Assembly: GCF_004217135.1 (NCBI RefSeq)
Contig: NZ_SHKK01000001.1
Location: forward strand, 248,001 to 312,000
Length of the DNA: 64,000 nucleotides
Source of the DNA: Micromonospora violae
Lineage (GTDB): Bacteria > Actinomycetota > Actinomycetes > Mycobacteriales > Micromonosporaceae
Direction of reading: 5' to 3'
A model generated the notes under the pieces. The model did no database searches. It was not told the origin of the DNA and saw only the letters and a program-made list of their open reading frames with translations. The position numbers were made by a program, and so were the translations under genes. Positions 51,355 through 58,685 of the stretch are shown here, piece by piece (the first letter of the stretch is position 1; each line of letters begins with the position of its first letter).

Positions 51355-51890
51355 GCCCCCGCCCTCCGTCCGGTCGGATCAAGTTCAGTCCACATGCGTT
51401 CACACGCCTCCAGCCATGCCAGGTCGGCCCGCAGCCGCAACACGACACCCTCGAGCAGCAACCCGGCAACCGGATCCACCGACCGGTCCAACGCGGCCCG
51501 TTGGGCGTCGCGAAGCCGGCGCAGCACCTCCCGCCGCTGCGCGTCGACCAAGGCCACCGGATCGGCCAGCCGGGCGGTCGCGGCAGCCACCAACTTGAGG
51601 TGAAACTCCGCGAGGTCCGGCTTCGGCCAGTTCACTTCGGCCAGCCAGGTGGCGACCCGCTGCTGCCCCTCCGGGGTCAGCGCGTACACCCGGCGTTCGG
51701 GCCGGTCCGGCAGGCCCTCGGCCCGCTGCGAGGTCACCAGCCCTGCCTTGCCCAGGCGGGTCAGCGTCACGTAGATCTGCCCGGCGTTCATCGCCTCGCC
51801 CAGCGGGCCGAGCGCGGCACGGAGCCGCCTGCGCAGCTCGTATCCGTGCGCCGGCTCCTTGGCCAGCATGGCCAGCACCACGTCCTGCAC
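51351..51890 (-). CDS. PadR-family transcriptional regulator
   Basis: 179 residues from GTG 51890; TTG 51893 would add one. The winged helix (about 1-85) reads VVLAMLAKEPAHGYELRRRL...MNAGQIYVTLTRLGKAGLV, with the MNAGQIY segment typical of the MDR-pump repressor subgroup. The C-terminal region (about 95-179) is a helical Vir_act_alpha_C-type dimer domain. It starts the operon PadR-ATPase-permease. A likely operator overlaps the -10 box of its promoter, so it should repress itself and the exporter until a ligand is bound. Confidence 0.9.
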   Translation of the reverse strand: MQDVVLAMLAKEPAHGYELRRRLRAALGPLGEAMNAGQIYVTLTRLGKAGLVTSQRAEGLPDRPERRVYALTPEGQQRVATWLAEVNWPKPDLAEFHLKLVAAATARLADPVALVDAQRREVLRRLRDAQRAALDRSVDPVAGLLLEGVVLRLRADLAWLEACERMWTELDPTGRRAGA

Positions 51891-51912
51891 CAAGCACGTC
51901 CTTCGTCTAGAT

Positions 51913-51947
51913 CGTTAATGGATAACGGCTAGCTATAGCGCTGTCAA
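51913..51947 (-). promoter_or_regulatory. PadR-operon promoter with overlapping operator
   Basis: On the minus strand: TTGACA (51947-51942), 17 bp, TATCCA (51924-51919). The symmetric sequence CGTTAATGGATAACG (51913-51927, arms CGTTA/TAACG) covers the -10. A repressor bound there would block RNA polymerase. Confidence 0.6.
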
Positions 51948-51992
51948 GTAGGGCGGGGGTGGAGGTGGGGGTGCGGCGGGCGGCACGCGTTC

Positions 51993-52035
51993 GTCAACCA
52001 TGGTTGACACGGAAGGGTTGTCAACGTATGTTGAC
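51993..52035 (+). promoter_or_regulatory. Twin operator GTCAAC-N4-GTTGAC containing a promoter
   Basis: Two palindromes, 51993-52008 (GTCAACCATGGTTGAC) and 52020-52035 (GTCAACGTATGTTGAC), are centred 27 bp apart. TTGACA (52004-52009) is inside the first and TATGTT (52027-52032) inside the second, 17 bp apart. Transcription would begin at or next to the ATG at 52039. Confidence 0.85.
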
Positions 52036-52038
52036 GGC

Positions 52039-52275
52039 ATGAGTCAGGCGACAGAACTCGCAGCGGCAGCCGGCAGCACCGACCCCCGGGTCGGGCTGCG
52101 TGCCGTCCGCGCGCTACGCCGGCTGCTTGAGCGCCTCGAGGTGGTCCAGGTGGACAACGCCCGACGACAGGGCTGGTCCTGGCAGGAGATCGCCGACGCG
52201 CTCGAGGTCAGCCGGCAGGCGGTGCACAAGAAGCACGCCGGACGACCGGCGGTCAACTCATCCTGGGAGGCGTGA
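52039..52275 (+). CDS. Small helix-turn-helix protein upstream of a Clp-N protein
   Basis: 78 residues from ATG 52039, 6 nt after the -10 box, so the mRNA is probably leaderless. Residues about 22-45 form a helix with RALRRLLERLEVVQVDNAR, and a helix-turn-helix follows (about 50-70: WSWQEIADALEVSRQAVHKKH). It ends TGATG onto the next gene. HTH proteins of this length paired with a lone Clp N-terminal domain protein occur in several actinobacteria. It is the natural candidate to bind the two palindromes upstream and control its own operon. Confidence 0.82.
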   Translation: MSQATELAAAAGSTDPRVGLRAVRALRRLLERLEVVQVDNARRQGWSWQEIADALEVSRQAVHKKHAGRPAVNSSWEA

Positions 52276-52853
52276 TGTTCGAACGGTTCACCGACCGGGC
52301 GCGTGACGTGGTGCGACGGGCGCTGGAGGAGGCGCGGGCCGAAGGCCGGCGGCCGGTCGGCACCGAGCACCTCCTGCTCGCCCTGCTCGCCGACGACGCC
52401 GGACTGGCCAGCCGGGTGCTCGCCGACGCCGGAGTCCGCGCCGACGACCTGCGTGAACGCGTCCGCCGGCACACCGCCGACGGCGGGGCCGGCCTCGGTG
52501 ACGCGGACGCGGCAGCGCTACGGGAGATCGGCATCGACCTGGCCGCCATCGTGGCCCGCATCGAGCAGTCCTTCGGCCCGGACGCGCTGCGGGAGGCGGT
52601 GCCGGCGCCGCGCCGCCGCTGGGGCCGCAAGCGCTACCTCGGCGGCCCGTTCTCGCCCCGCTCAAAGAAGGCGCTGGAGTTGTCCCTGCGGGAGGCCCTG
52701 CGCCTGCGCCACCGCCACATCGGCACCGAGCACATCCTGCTCGGGGTGCTCCGGGAGGGCAACGGGCTGGGCGCGCTGGTGCTCACCGAGTCCGGGGTCG
52801 ACCTCGACGATCTGCGCCGGCGGGTGGAGGTCGCGCTGCGCGCCGCGGCCTGA
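52275..52853 (+). CDS. Clp repeat (N-domain) protein without ATPase
   Basis: 192 residues. Two Clp-N repeats: FTDRARDVVRRALEEARAEGRRPVGTEHLLLALL (about 4-37) and the second SPRSKKALELSLREALRLRHRHIGTEHILLGVL (about 117-149). The AAA+ modules of ClpC/ClpA are absent, so it cannot unfold proteins by itself; it may be an adaptor or decoy for Clp substrates. Its ATG overlaps the HTH stop as TGATG. The pair forms a self-contained regulatory module. Confidence 0.88.
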   Translation: MFERFTDRARDVVRRALEEARAEGRRPVGTEHLLLALLADDAGLASRVLADAGVRADDLRERVRRHTADGGAGLGDADAAALREIGIDLAAIVARIEQSFGPDALREAVPAPRRRWGRKRYLGGPFSPRSKKALELSLREALRLRHRHIGTEHILLGVLREGNGLGALVLTESGVDLDDLRRRVEVALRAAA

Positions 52854-52946
52854 CGGGTGGGGCCGTTTTGAAACCTGTCTGTGGCACTTCTGACGCCGGC
52901 CGTTCGCCGGGTCGCTGAAGCCGTACGGGTGCTGCACACTGGCGCC

Positions 52947-53951
52947 GTGGATGCTGGACAGGAAAGGCGGCCCGCAGGCGGCGACGGCGGGTTGCGCTCC
53001 GCCGTGGTGGTCAACCCGGTGAAGGTCGACGATCTCGACGAGTTGCGCCGTACCGTCGACGACGCCCTGACCGCGGCCGGGTGGCCCGCACCGCAGTGGT
53101 ACGAGACGACCGTCGACGACCCCGGTCGCGGTCAGACCGAGCAGGCCGTCAAGGCCGGCGTCGACCTGGTCTTCGCCTGCGGGGGCGACGGCACCGTGAT
53201 GTCCTGCGTCAGCGGGTTGGTCGGCACCGACGTGGCCCTCGCCGTGCTGCCGCAGGGCACCGGCAACCTGCTCGCCGCCAACCTGGGGCTCGCCACCGAC
53301 CTGGCCGCCGGGTTGCAGGTCGCCGTCGAACGCGGTCGACGGCTGCTCGACGTCGGCGCTGTCGAGGATCAGTACTTCACGGTGATGGCCGGTATGGGCT
53401 TCGACGCCCAGATGCTCGCCGCCACCTCCGAGACCACCAAGGCCCGCATCGGCTGGCCGGCGTACGTGATGGGTGCCGTCCGTCACCTGCGGGACCGGCC
53501 GATGCGGGTGCAGATTCGCATCGACGACCGGCCGCCGGTGCGCCGCCGGGCCCGTTCGGTCCTGATCGCCAACGTCGGCCGGTTGCAGGGCGGCGTGACC
53601 CTGCTGACCGAAGCCGAGCCGGACGACGGCTGGCTCGACGTCGCCGTGCTCACCCCGCGCAACCTGCGGCACTGGCTCGCGCTCGGCTGGGCGGTGATCC
53701 GCCGCAGCGGTCAGGTGCCGCAGCTGGAGGTGTTCCGGGGTCGGCGCGTGGTGGTCACCAGCAACCGGGCGCAACCCCGGGAGTTGGACGGCGACCTGAT
53801 CTCCCCGGGCCGGCAACTGCGGGCGGAGATCCGGCCCCAGGCGCTCTGGCTCTGCGTTCCGCAGCCCGAGGACGCCCCCGACCTGGCCGTCGATGTGCAG
53901 GGCGCCGGGGAGCGGGGCGAGCAGCTCATCGAGGAAGCGCGCCGTGAGTAG
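52947..53951 (+). CDS. Diacylglycerol/sphingosine-kinase-like lipid kinase
   Basis: 334 residues from GTG 52947; a GTG 22 codons upstream is possible. The DAGK catalytic domain has VVVNPVK near the start, the nucleotide loop CGGDGTVM (about 79-86) and LPQGTGNLLAANLGL (about 105-119). A C-terminal YegS-like beta-rich lobe follows (about 150-330). It phosphorylates a lipid alcohol such as diacylglycerol. CACACT 6 nt upstream is a poor -10. It overlaps the YihY gene and heads a cluster for lipid phosphate handling. Confidence 0.88.
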   Translation: MDAGQERRPAGGDGGLRSAVVVNPVKVDDLDELRRTVDDALTAAGWPAPQWYETTVDDPGRGQTEQAVKAGVDLVFACGGDGTVMSCVSGLVGTDVALAVLPQGTGNLLAANLGLATDLAAGLQVAVERGRRLLDVGAVEDQYFTVMAGMGFDAQMLAATSETTKARIGWPAYVMGAVRHLRDRPMRVQIRIDDRPPVRRRARSVLIANVGRLQGGVTLLTEAEPDDGWLDVAVLTPRNLRHWLALGWAVIRRSGQVPQLEVFRGRRVVVTSNRAQPRELDGDLISPGRQLRAEIRPQALWLCVPQPEDAPDLAVDVQGAGERGEQLIEEARRE

Positions 53952-54945
53952 CACCCGGATCGTGCCGGAGACCCGGCTGATGGCCGACGAGGAGCTGTCC
54001 GCCGACGACGCCTGGCACACACTGCGCCGGCAGGGCGGGTGGCACCTGCTGCGGGACGCGTTCATCCGGTTCCGCTACGGCGACGGGTTCAGCCACTCCC
54101 GGGCCTTCGCGCTGCAACTCTGCCTCGCCGTGGTGCCGTTCCTGATCGCCCTCACCGGCCTGATCAGCGAGCTGGGCGTCGAAGAGGGCGGCCAGGTGGT
54201 CGCCGACACCGTCCTGGCGCTCACCCCCGGCCAGAGCGCACAGGTCGTCGGCGAGCTGCTCGGGGAGGGCGAACGCGTCGAGGACGCGGGAGAGCTGGCC
54301 CTCACCCTCGGTCTGCTCACCGGCCTGTTCGCGCTCACCAGCACGATGGCCCAGATCGAGCGGGGCGCCAACCGCATCTACGGCGTCGAGCGGGACCGCC
54401 CGGCGCTGCGGAAATACCTGCGGGCCGCGGTTCTCGCCGTCACCGCCGGCCTGCCCGCGCTCGCCGGCTTCCTCATCCTGGTCGGCGGCGGCGCGATGGG
54501 CGACTCCGTCCACGAACACTACGAGTGGGGCGCGCCCGCCCACGGCATCTGGGACGTGATCCGCTTCCCGCTGAGCCTCGGGCTGACCGTCGTCGCCGTC
54601 GCCGTGGTCTTCCGACACGCCCCGCGCCGCAACCAGCCCGGTCTGTCCTGGCTGCTGTTCGGCGCCGGCATCGCCACCGCGCTGTGGTGGCTGACCAGCC
54701 TGCTGCTCGCCGGATACGTGCGGTTCAGTGACGGTTTCGGGCAGACCTACGGCGCCCTGACCGGCATGATGGCGCTGCTGCTCTGGGCCAACCTGACCGG
54801 GATGGCGCTCTTCGGTGGGCTGGCCTTCGCCGCCCAACTGGAGGCGCTGCGCATCGGTGTGCCGGAGCCCGCCCAACCCGACCTGTGGGCACCCGACCCG
54901 GACCGCGCCGAGCTCTACGACACCGGGGACATGTCCGCGCTCTAG
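53944..54945 (+). CDS. YihY/BrkB-family inner-membrane protein
   Basis: 333 residues from GTG 53944, 8 nt after GAGGA; it overlaps the lipid kinase stop by 8 nt. Six membrane helices (about 53-75, 110-140, 160-185, 205-225, 238-260 and 272-300) with family motifs ALQLCLAVVPFLIAL and YGALTGMMALLLWANLTGMALFGGLAFAAQLEAL. YihY proteins have no settled function and are not RNase BN. The overlap suggests a joint role with the kinase in the envelope. Confidence 0.88.
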   Translation: MSSTRIVPETRLMADEELSADDAWHTLRRQGGWHLLRDAFIRFRYGDGFSHSRAFALQLCLAVVPFLIALTGLISELGVEEGGQVVADTVLALTPGQSAQVVGELLGEGERVEDAGELALTLGLLTGLFALTSTMAQIERGANRIYGVERDRPALRKYLRAAVLAVTAGLPALAGFLILVGGGAMGDSVHEHYEWGAPAHGIWDVIRFPLSLGLTVVAVAVVFRHAPRRNQPGLSWLLFGAGIATALWWLTSLLLAGYVRFSDGFGQTYGALTGMMALLLWANLTGMALFGGLAFAAQLEALRIGVPEPAQPDLWAPDPDRAELYDTGDMSAL

Positions 54946-55014
54946 CGGCTCGGCGTGTACGACCGACCCGGATCGGGTAATGCGCCTCGCCAGAGTCGAC
55001 AAGGGAGGTGCGGG

Positions 55015-56505
55015 GTGTCCCCGGTCAAAGAGGTGGCGCACCGTCCGATCGGTCATTTCGCCGAACGGAGCATTGCCGGTCTGGTGGCGGTCACCGGTGC
55101 CGGGGTGGCCTTCGGGCTGCTGCTGTTGCTCGTCCGGGTGCGGTGGAGCCCTCTCCAGGACGCCGACCACGCCCTCGCCGAGTGGTTCAACGGGCTCGTC
55201 GCTCCGCACCACGCGCTGGTCACCGTGCTCCAGGCGGTGACCGACCTGGGCGGTCGACCGATCCTCATCTGGCTGGTCACCATCGCCGTGGTGGGGCTGC
55301 TGATCCGACGGCAGCCCCGACTCGCCGTCTACCTGATCATCACAGGGGTCGGCGGCCTGATCCTCGACCCGTCACTGAAGACGCTGGTCGGCCGGCTCCG
55401 CCCGGTCGTCGACGTGCCGATCGCCAGCGCGCCCGGCAACAGCTTTCCGAGCGGGCACGCGCTCGGCTCCTTCGTCGCGTACGGGGCGCTGCTGCTGGTG
55501 TTCCTGCCCGCCATGGCGCCCCGCTGGCGTAAGCCGGCCATCGTCGGGGTCGGTGTGCTGGTGGCACTCGTCGGCCTGACCCGGATCGCGCTGGGCGTGC
55601 ACTTCGTCTCCGACGTGCTGGCTGCCTGGCTGCTCGGGGCCGCCTGGCTGGGTGTCACCGCGTACGCCTTCCGGCTGTGGCGGCGGGAGCGGGGCCGGCC
55701 GGTGCCGCCGCTGACCGAGGGCCTGGAGCCGGAGGCGGGGCACGACATCGCCCCCGCCCCGGCCGAGGAACACGTGTTGGCCCACCCCCGCTCGGCGGTG
55801 GCCGAGCTGCTGGTCGGCTGGGTGATCGTGTTCGGGGCCCTGTACGGCTTCGGCACGTACGTCAGCTACCACGCCAAGGGCACCGTCTTCGACACCCTCG
55901 ACACCGAGGTGCCGCAGTGGTTCGCCGAACGGCACACCGAGGTGTTGACCGAGGTCAGCTGGTGGTGGAGCAAGTTCGGTGACACCCATGCCATCCTGCT
56001 GATCTCGCTGGTGTTCTGCCCGCTGGTGCTGGCGGTGTGGCGGCGCTGGCGTCCGGTGCTCTTCGTGGCGCTGGCGATGGTGGGCGAGCTGACCCTCTTC
56101 CTCGCCTCGGCCCGCGCGGTCGACCGGCCGCGTCCGCCCGTGGAGAACCTGGACGGGCCGATGCCCACCTCGTCGTTCCCGTCCGGGCACATCGCGGCCA
56201 CGATCTGCGTCTGGCTGGCGATCACCCTGATCGTGTTCCCGCGTACCGACCGGTGGTGGCGTTGGGTGTTCGTGGCGCTGGCCGTGCTCATGCCGGTCGG
56301 GGTGGCCACCTCCCGGATGTACCGGGGCATGCACCACCCGACCGACTTCATGGGCGCGATCCTGCTCTCCGCGCTCTGGATCGGGCTGCTCTACCTGGTG
56401 ATCCGCCCGAACGAGGACCTGCAGGACGGCAACCAGCCGGCCATCGAGTCGGAGGACGTGAACACCCTCGACGACGAGCTGGCGCGGGCCGGCCGAGCCG
56501 ACTAG
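55015..56505 (+). CDS. Tandem PAP2 (phosphatidic acid phosphatase type 2) membrane protein
   Basis: 496 residues from GTG 55015, 5-6 nt after AAGGGAGG. Two complete PAP2 domains. The first has KTLVGRLRP (about 122), PSGH (about 145-148) and TRIALGVHFVSD (about 189-200). The second has RAVDRPRPP (about 368), FPSGH (about 388-392) and SRMYRGMHHPTD (about 432-443). Each keeps the three phosphatase motifs with catalytic His, and each has about five membrane helices. It would remove phosphate from lipid phosphates such as phosphatidic acid or undecaprenyl pyrophosphate. It follows a lipid kinase and YihY, so the cluster can phosphorylate and dephosphorylate lipids. Confidence 0.9.
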   Translation: MSPVKEVAHRPIGHFAERSIAGLVAVTGAGVAFGLLLLLVRVRWSPLQDADHALAEWFNGLVAPHHALVTVLQAVTDLGGRPILIWLVTIAVVGLLIRRQPRLAVYLIITGVGGLILDPSLKTLVGRLRPVVDVPIASAPGNSFPSGHALGSFVAYGALLLVFLPAMAPRWRKPAIVGVGVLVALVGLTRIALGVHFVSDVLAAWLLGAAWLGVTAYAFRLWRRERGRPVPPLTEGLEPEAGHDIAPAPAEEHVLAHPRSAVAELLVGWVIVFGALYGFGTYVSYHAKGTVFDTLDTEVPQWFAERHTEVLTEVSWWWSKFGDTHAILLISLVFCPLVLAVWRRWRPVLFVALAMVGELTLFLASARAVDRPRPPVENLDGPMPTSSFPSGHIAATICVWLAITLIVFPRTDRWWRWVFVALAVLMPVGVATSRMYRGMHHPTDFMGAILLSALWIGLLYLVIRPNEDLQDGNQPAIESEDVNTLDDELARAGRAD

Positions 56506-56515
56506 GGCCACCGTC

Positions 56516-57325
56516 GTGCTGCGGGTGATGACCTGGAACATCCGCACCGGCGGTCGGGACCGCGGCGGCCCCGACCGGCTGGATCAGGTGGTCCAGGTCG
56601 TCGACGAGCAGGGACCGGACGTGCTGGCCCTGCAGGAGTTGCGCGGCTTCGACCGGGACGGGCTGATGGCCACCGTGGCGGGCCGGGTGGGGATGACACC
56701 GCACCTGGCCCGGTCCTGCTTCGGGCAGCCGGTGGCGGTGCTGGTCCGGCCGCCGTACCGGGTGGTCGACGCGGGGCCGGTGCGCCGCCCGTTCCACCAC
56801 GCCGCCGCCCGCGTCGTGGTGGCCACGTCCGCCGGCCCGTTCACCGTGCTGGGCACCCACCTCTACCCGTACTCGGGGGGTCGGCGGCGGATGGAGGCCG
56901 ACTGGTTGGTCGCCGCGTTGCGCCGCCACCGGGGGCCGTTGACGCTCATCGCCGGTGACCTCAACTCGCTCGACCCGAGCGTCGACCACACCGCTCAGCT
57001 CGCCGGCATGCCCACCCTCTACCGGCGGCGGCATCTGCGTCGCTCCGGTGCGGCCGTGGACACCCGAGCGGTCGCCCGGCTGCTCGCCGCCGGCTTCGTC
57101 GATCTCTGGCCGGCGGGCAACGTCGACGCGCCGGAGGCCGCCGGTCACACCGTGCCCACCCGCCTCGGCGGGGTCGAGTTCGCCGGGATGCGGCTGGACT
57201 ACCTGCTCGGTAATGCCGCCGTGGCGCGGCGGGCGCACGACTGTCGGGTGATCCGCGGCGGCGCGGCGGACATCGCCTCCGATCACTATCCGCTGCTCGC
57301 CACGCTGGATCTGTCGGCCGGCTGA
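56516..57325 (+). CDS. Endonuclease/exonuclease/phosphatase (EEP) family protein
   Basis: 269 residues from GTG 56516, 10 bp after the PAP2 stop. EEP signatures: MTWNIRTGG (metal Asn), LALQELRG (metal Glu, about 40-46), GTHLYPYS (catalytic His), AGDLNSLD (Asp/Asn, about 148-155) and SDHYPLLA (Asp/His near 253-260). It hydrolyses a phosphodiester, perhaps a phospholipid head group as in sphingomyelinase-like members. No signal peptide is visible. Confidence 0.88.
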   Translation: MLRVMTWNIRTGGRDRGGPDRLDQVVQVVDEQGPDVLALQELRGFDRDGLMATVAGRVGMTPHLARSCFGQPVAVLVRPPYRVVDAGPVRRPFHHAAARVVVATSAGPFTVLGTHLYPYSGGRRRMEADWLVAALRRHRGPLTLIAGDLNSLDPSVDHTAQLAGMPTLYRRRHLRRSGAAVDTRAVARLLAAGFVDLWPAGNVDAPEAAGHTVPTRLGGVEFAGMRLDYLLGNAAVARRAHDCRVIRGGAADIASDHYPLLATLDLSAG

Positions 57326-57391
57326 GGCCGCCTGTCGGTGCGGCGTCGCCGGCGCCCCCACGGCGTGGCGCAGACCGATTACGGTGCCACC

Positions 57392-58462
57392 GTGACCGAT
57401 CGCCCCACCCTCCGCTCGTCGCTTCCCGACCCGCTGAGTAGTCCTCCGGGCACGCCGGTCGCCGTCGCCCCGCCGCCCGCCGGCACGGGCCAACCGGCCG
57501 CCGCCGAGCTTCCGCTCGTCGCGGCCGTCGCGCGGGGTGTGGCGCTGATCGTGGTGCTGCCGGTACGCCTGCTCTGGGAGCTGATCGCGGCTGCCGGCCG
57601 GCTGGTGTACCGGTACCTGCTCACCCCGACCGGCCGGTTCCTGCGCCGCTGGTTGCTGGCCCCGCTGGCCTGGGCCCTGCACCGGCTGGTCCTGCTGCCC
57701 CTGGTGTGGGCCGCCCGCCACCTGGTGTGGCTGCCGTTGGTGTGGGTGGGGCGGGCTCTCGGGTGGGTGGCCCGCACCCTGGTGTGGCTGCCGTTGGTGT
57801 GGGTGGGGCGGGGCCTCGGGTGGGTGGCCCGCACCCTGGTGTGGCTCCCGCTGGTGTGGCTGGCGTACGCCCTCGCCTGGGTGGCCCGCACGGTGATCTG
57901 GTCCCCGCTGCTCTGGTTGGCCCGCCGCGGGCTGCGTCCGCCTCTGCACGCGCTGGGGCGCGCGCTGCGCTGGCTCGCCGAGCACCTGGTCCTGCGGCCG
58001 CTGCGCTGGTTGGGCGCGGCGCTCACGCCTCTCGGACGGCTGCTGCGGCGCGGTATCGGCGCGCTCGACAGACTGTTCAGCGCCGCGTTCGTCGGGCTGC
58101 TGAGCGGGATCGGGTGGCTCGTCACCGGGTTCGTCCGGCTGGTCGTCGGGTTCGTCCGGCTGCTCGTCGCAGCGGTGGTCGGCGCGTGGCGGGCCGCCGG
58201 GTGGGTGCTGCGACTGCTCTACCGGTGGCTGCTGCGCCCGATCGGGCGGGCACTGCGCTGGCTGTGGCGGCACACCGTACTCCCGCTGTTGCGGGCGGTC
58301 CGGTGGGTCTGGTCGGTGACGGTCGTGCCGGTGGCGCGGGGCATCAGGGCGGCGTGGCGGGCCACCGTCGTGCCCGCCGCCCGCTGGGTCCGCCACGCGG
58401 TGCTCGACCCGGCCCGGCTCGCCTCCCGGGAGGTGCTCAGCGCCCTGGGCCTACGCCGCTGA
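57392..58462 (+). CDS. Trp/Arg/Leu-rich repeat protein, membrane-associated, unknown function
   Basis: 356 residues from GTG 57392, 6 nt after TACGGT, so leaderless; the frame runs 18 codons further up without support. After a Pro-rich start (about 1-45) almost the whole protein is short amphipathic segments of Trp, Leu, Val and Arg. Three nearly identical 19-residue repeats (57725-57781, 57782-57838 and 57839-57895) read VWLPLVWVGRALGWVARTL in the first copy. The pattern of aromatic rings with basic residues suits a protein lying on or in the membrane interface. I know of no family. It follows the lipid phosphatase cluster. Confidence 0.7.
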   Translation: MTDRPTLRSSLPDPLSSPPGTPVAVAPPPAGTGQPAAAELPLVAAVARGVALIVVLPVRLLWELIAAAGRLVYRYLLTPTGRFLRRWLLAPLAWALHRLVLLPLVWAARHLVWLPLVWVGRALGWVARTLVWLPLVWVGRGLGWVARTLVWLPLVWLAYALAWVARTVIWSPLLWLARRGLRPPLHALGRALRWLAEHLVLRPLRWLGAALTPLGRLLRRGIGALDRLFSAAFVGLLSGIGWLVTGFVRLVVGFVRLLVAAVVGAWRAAGWVLRLLYRWLLRPIGRALRWLWRHTVLPLLRAVRWVWSVTVVPVARGIRAAWRATVVPAARWVRHAVLDPARLASREVLSALGLRR

Positions 58463-58489
58463 CCAGGGCAGGCCGCGCGGCACCGGCCC

Positions 58490-58609
58490 TCAGAGCACCA
58501 GATTGAGCAGGACGGTCAGCACGACCGAGGCCACGATCGAGAAGAGGATCATCAGGAGGCAGCCGAGGCCACCGCCGAGCGGGCGGATCTCCGTGTTGCC
58601 GAAGCGCAT
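58490..58609 (-). CDS. 39-residue small membrane protein
   Basis: 39 residues with a short basic head MRFGNTEIRPLGGG and one membrane helix (about 15-37). AGGTGA lies 5-6 nt before the ATG. The start, helix and strand are clean, and the sequence looks like a conserved actinobacterial mini-protein, but I cannot name a family. It lies between the repeat protein (convergent) and the LLM oxidoreductase, which stops 77 bp upstream of it and shares its strand. Confidence 0.65.
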   Translation of the reverse strand: MRFGNTEIRPLGGGLGCLLMILFSIVASVVLTVLLNLVL

Positions 58610-58685
58610 GATGGTCACCTGTCCGGAAGTGAGCGGGGCCCGGCGCGACCGGGCGGTCGGGTCGGCCGGTGGGCCACCGTACGAC

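Noticed and set aside
56348..58396. 682-codon minus-strand frame rich in Pro, Gln and Arg
   Set aside because: A mirror of the EEP and repeat-protein genes; its repeats come from the 57-bp units on the other strand.
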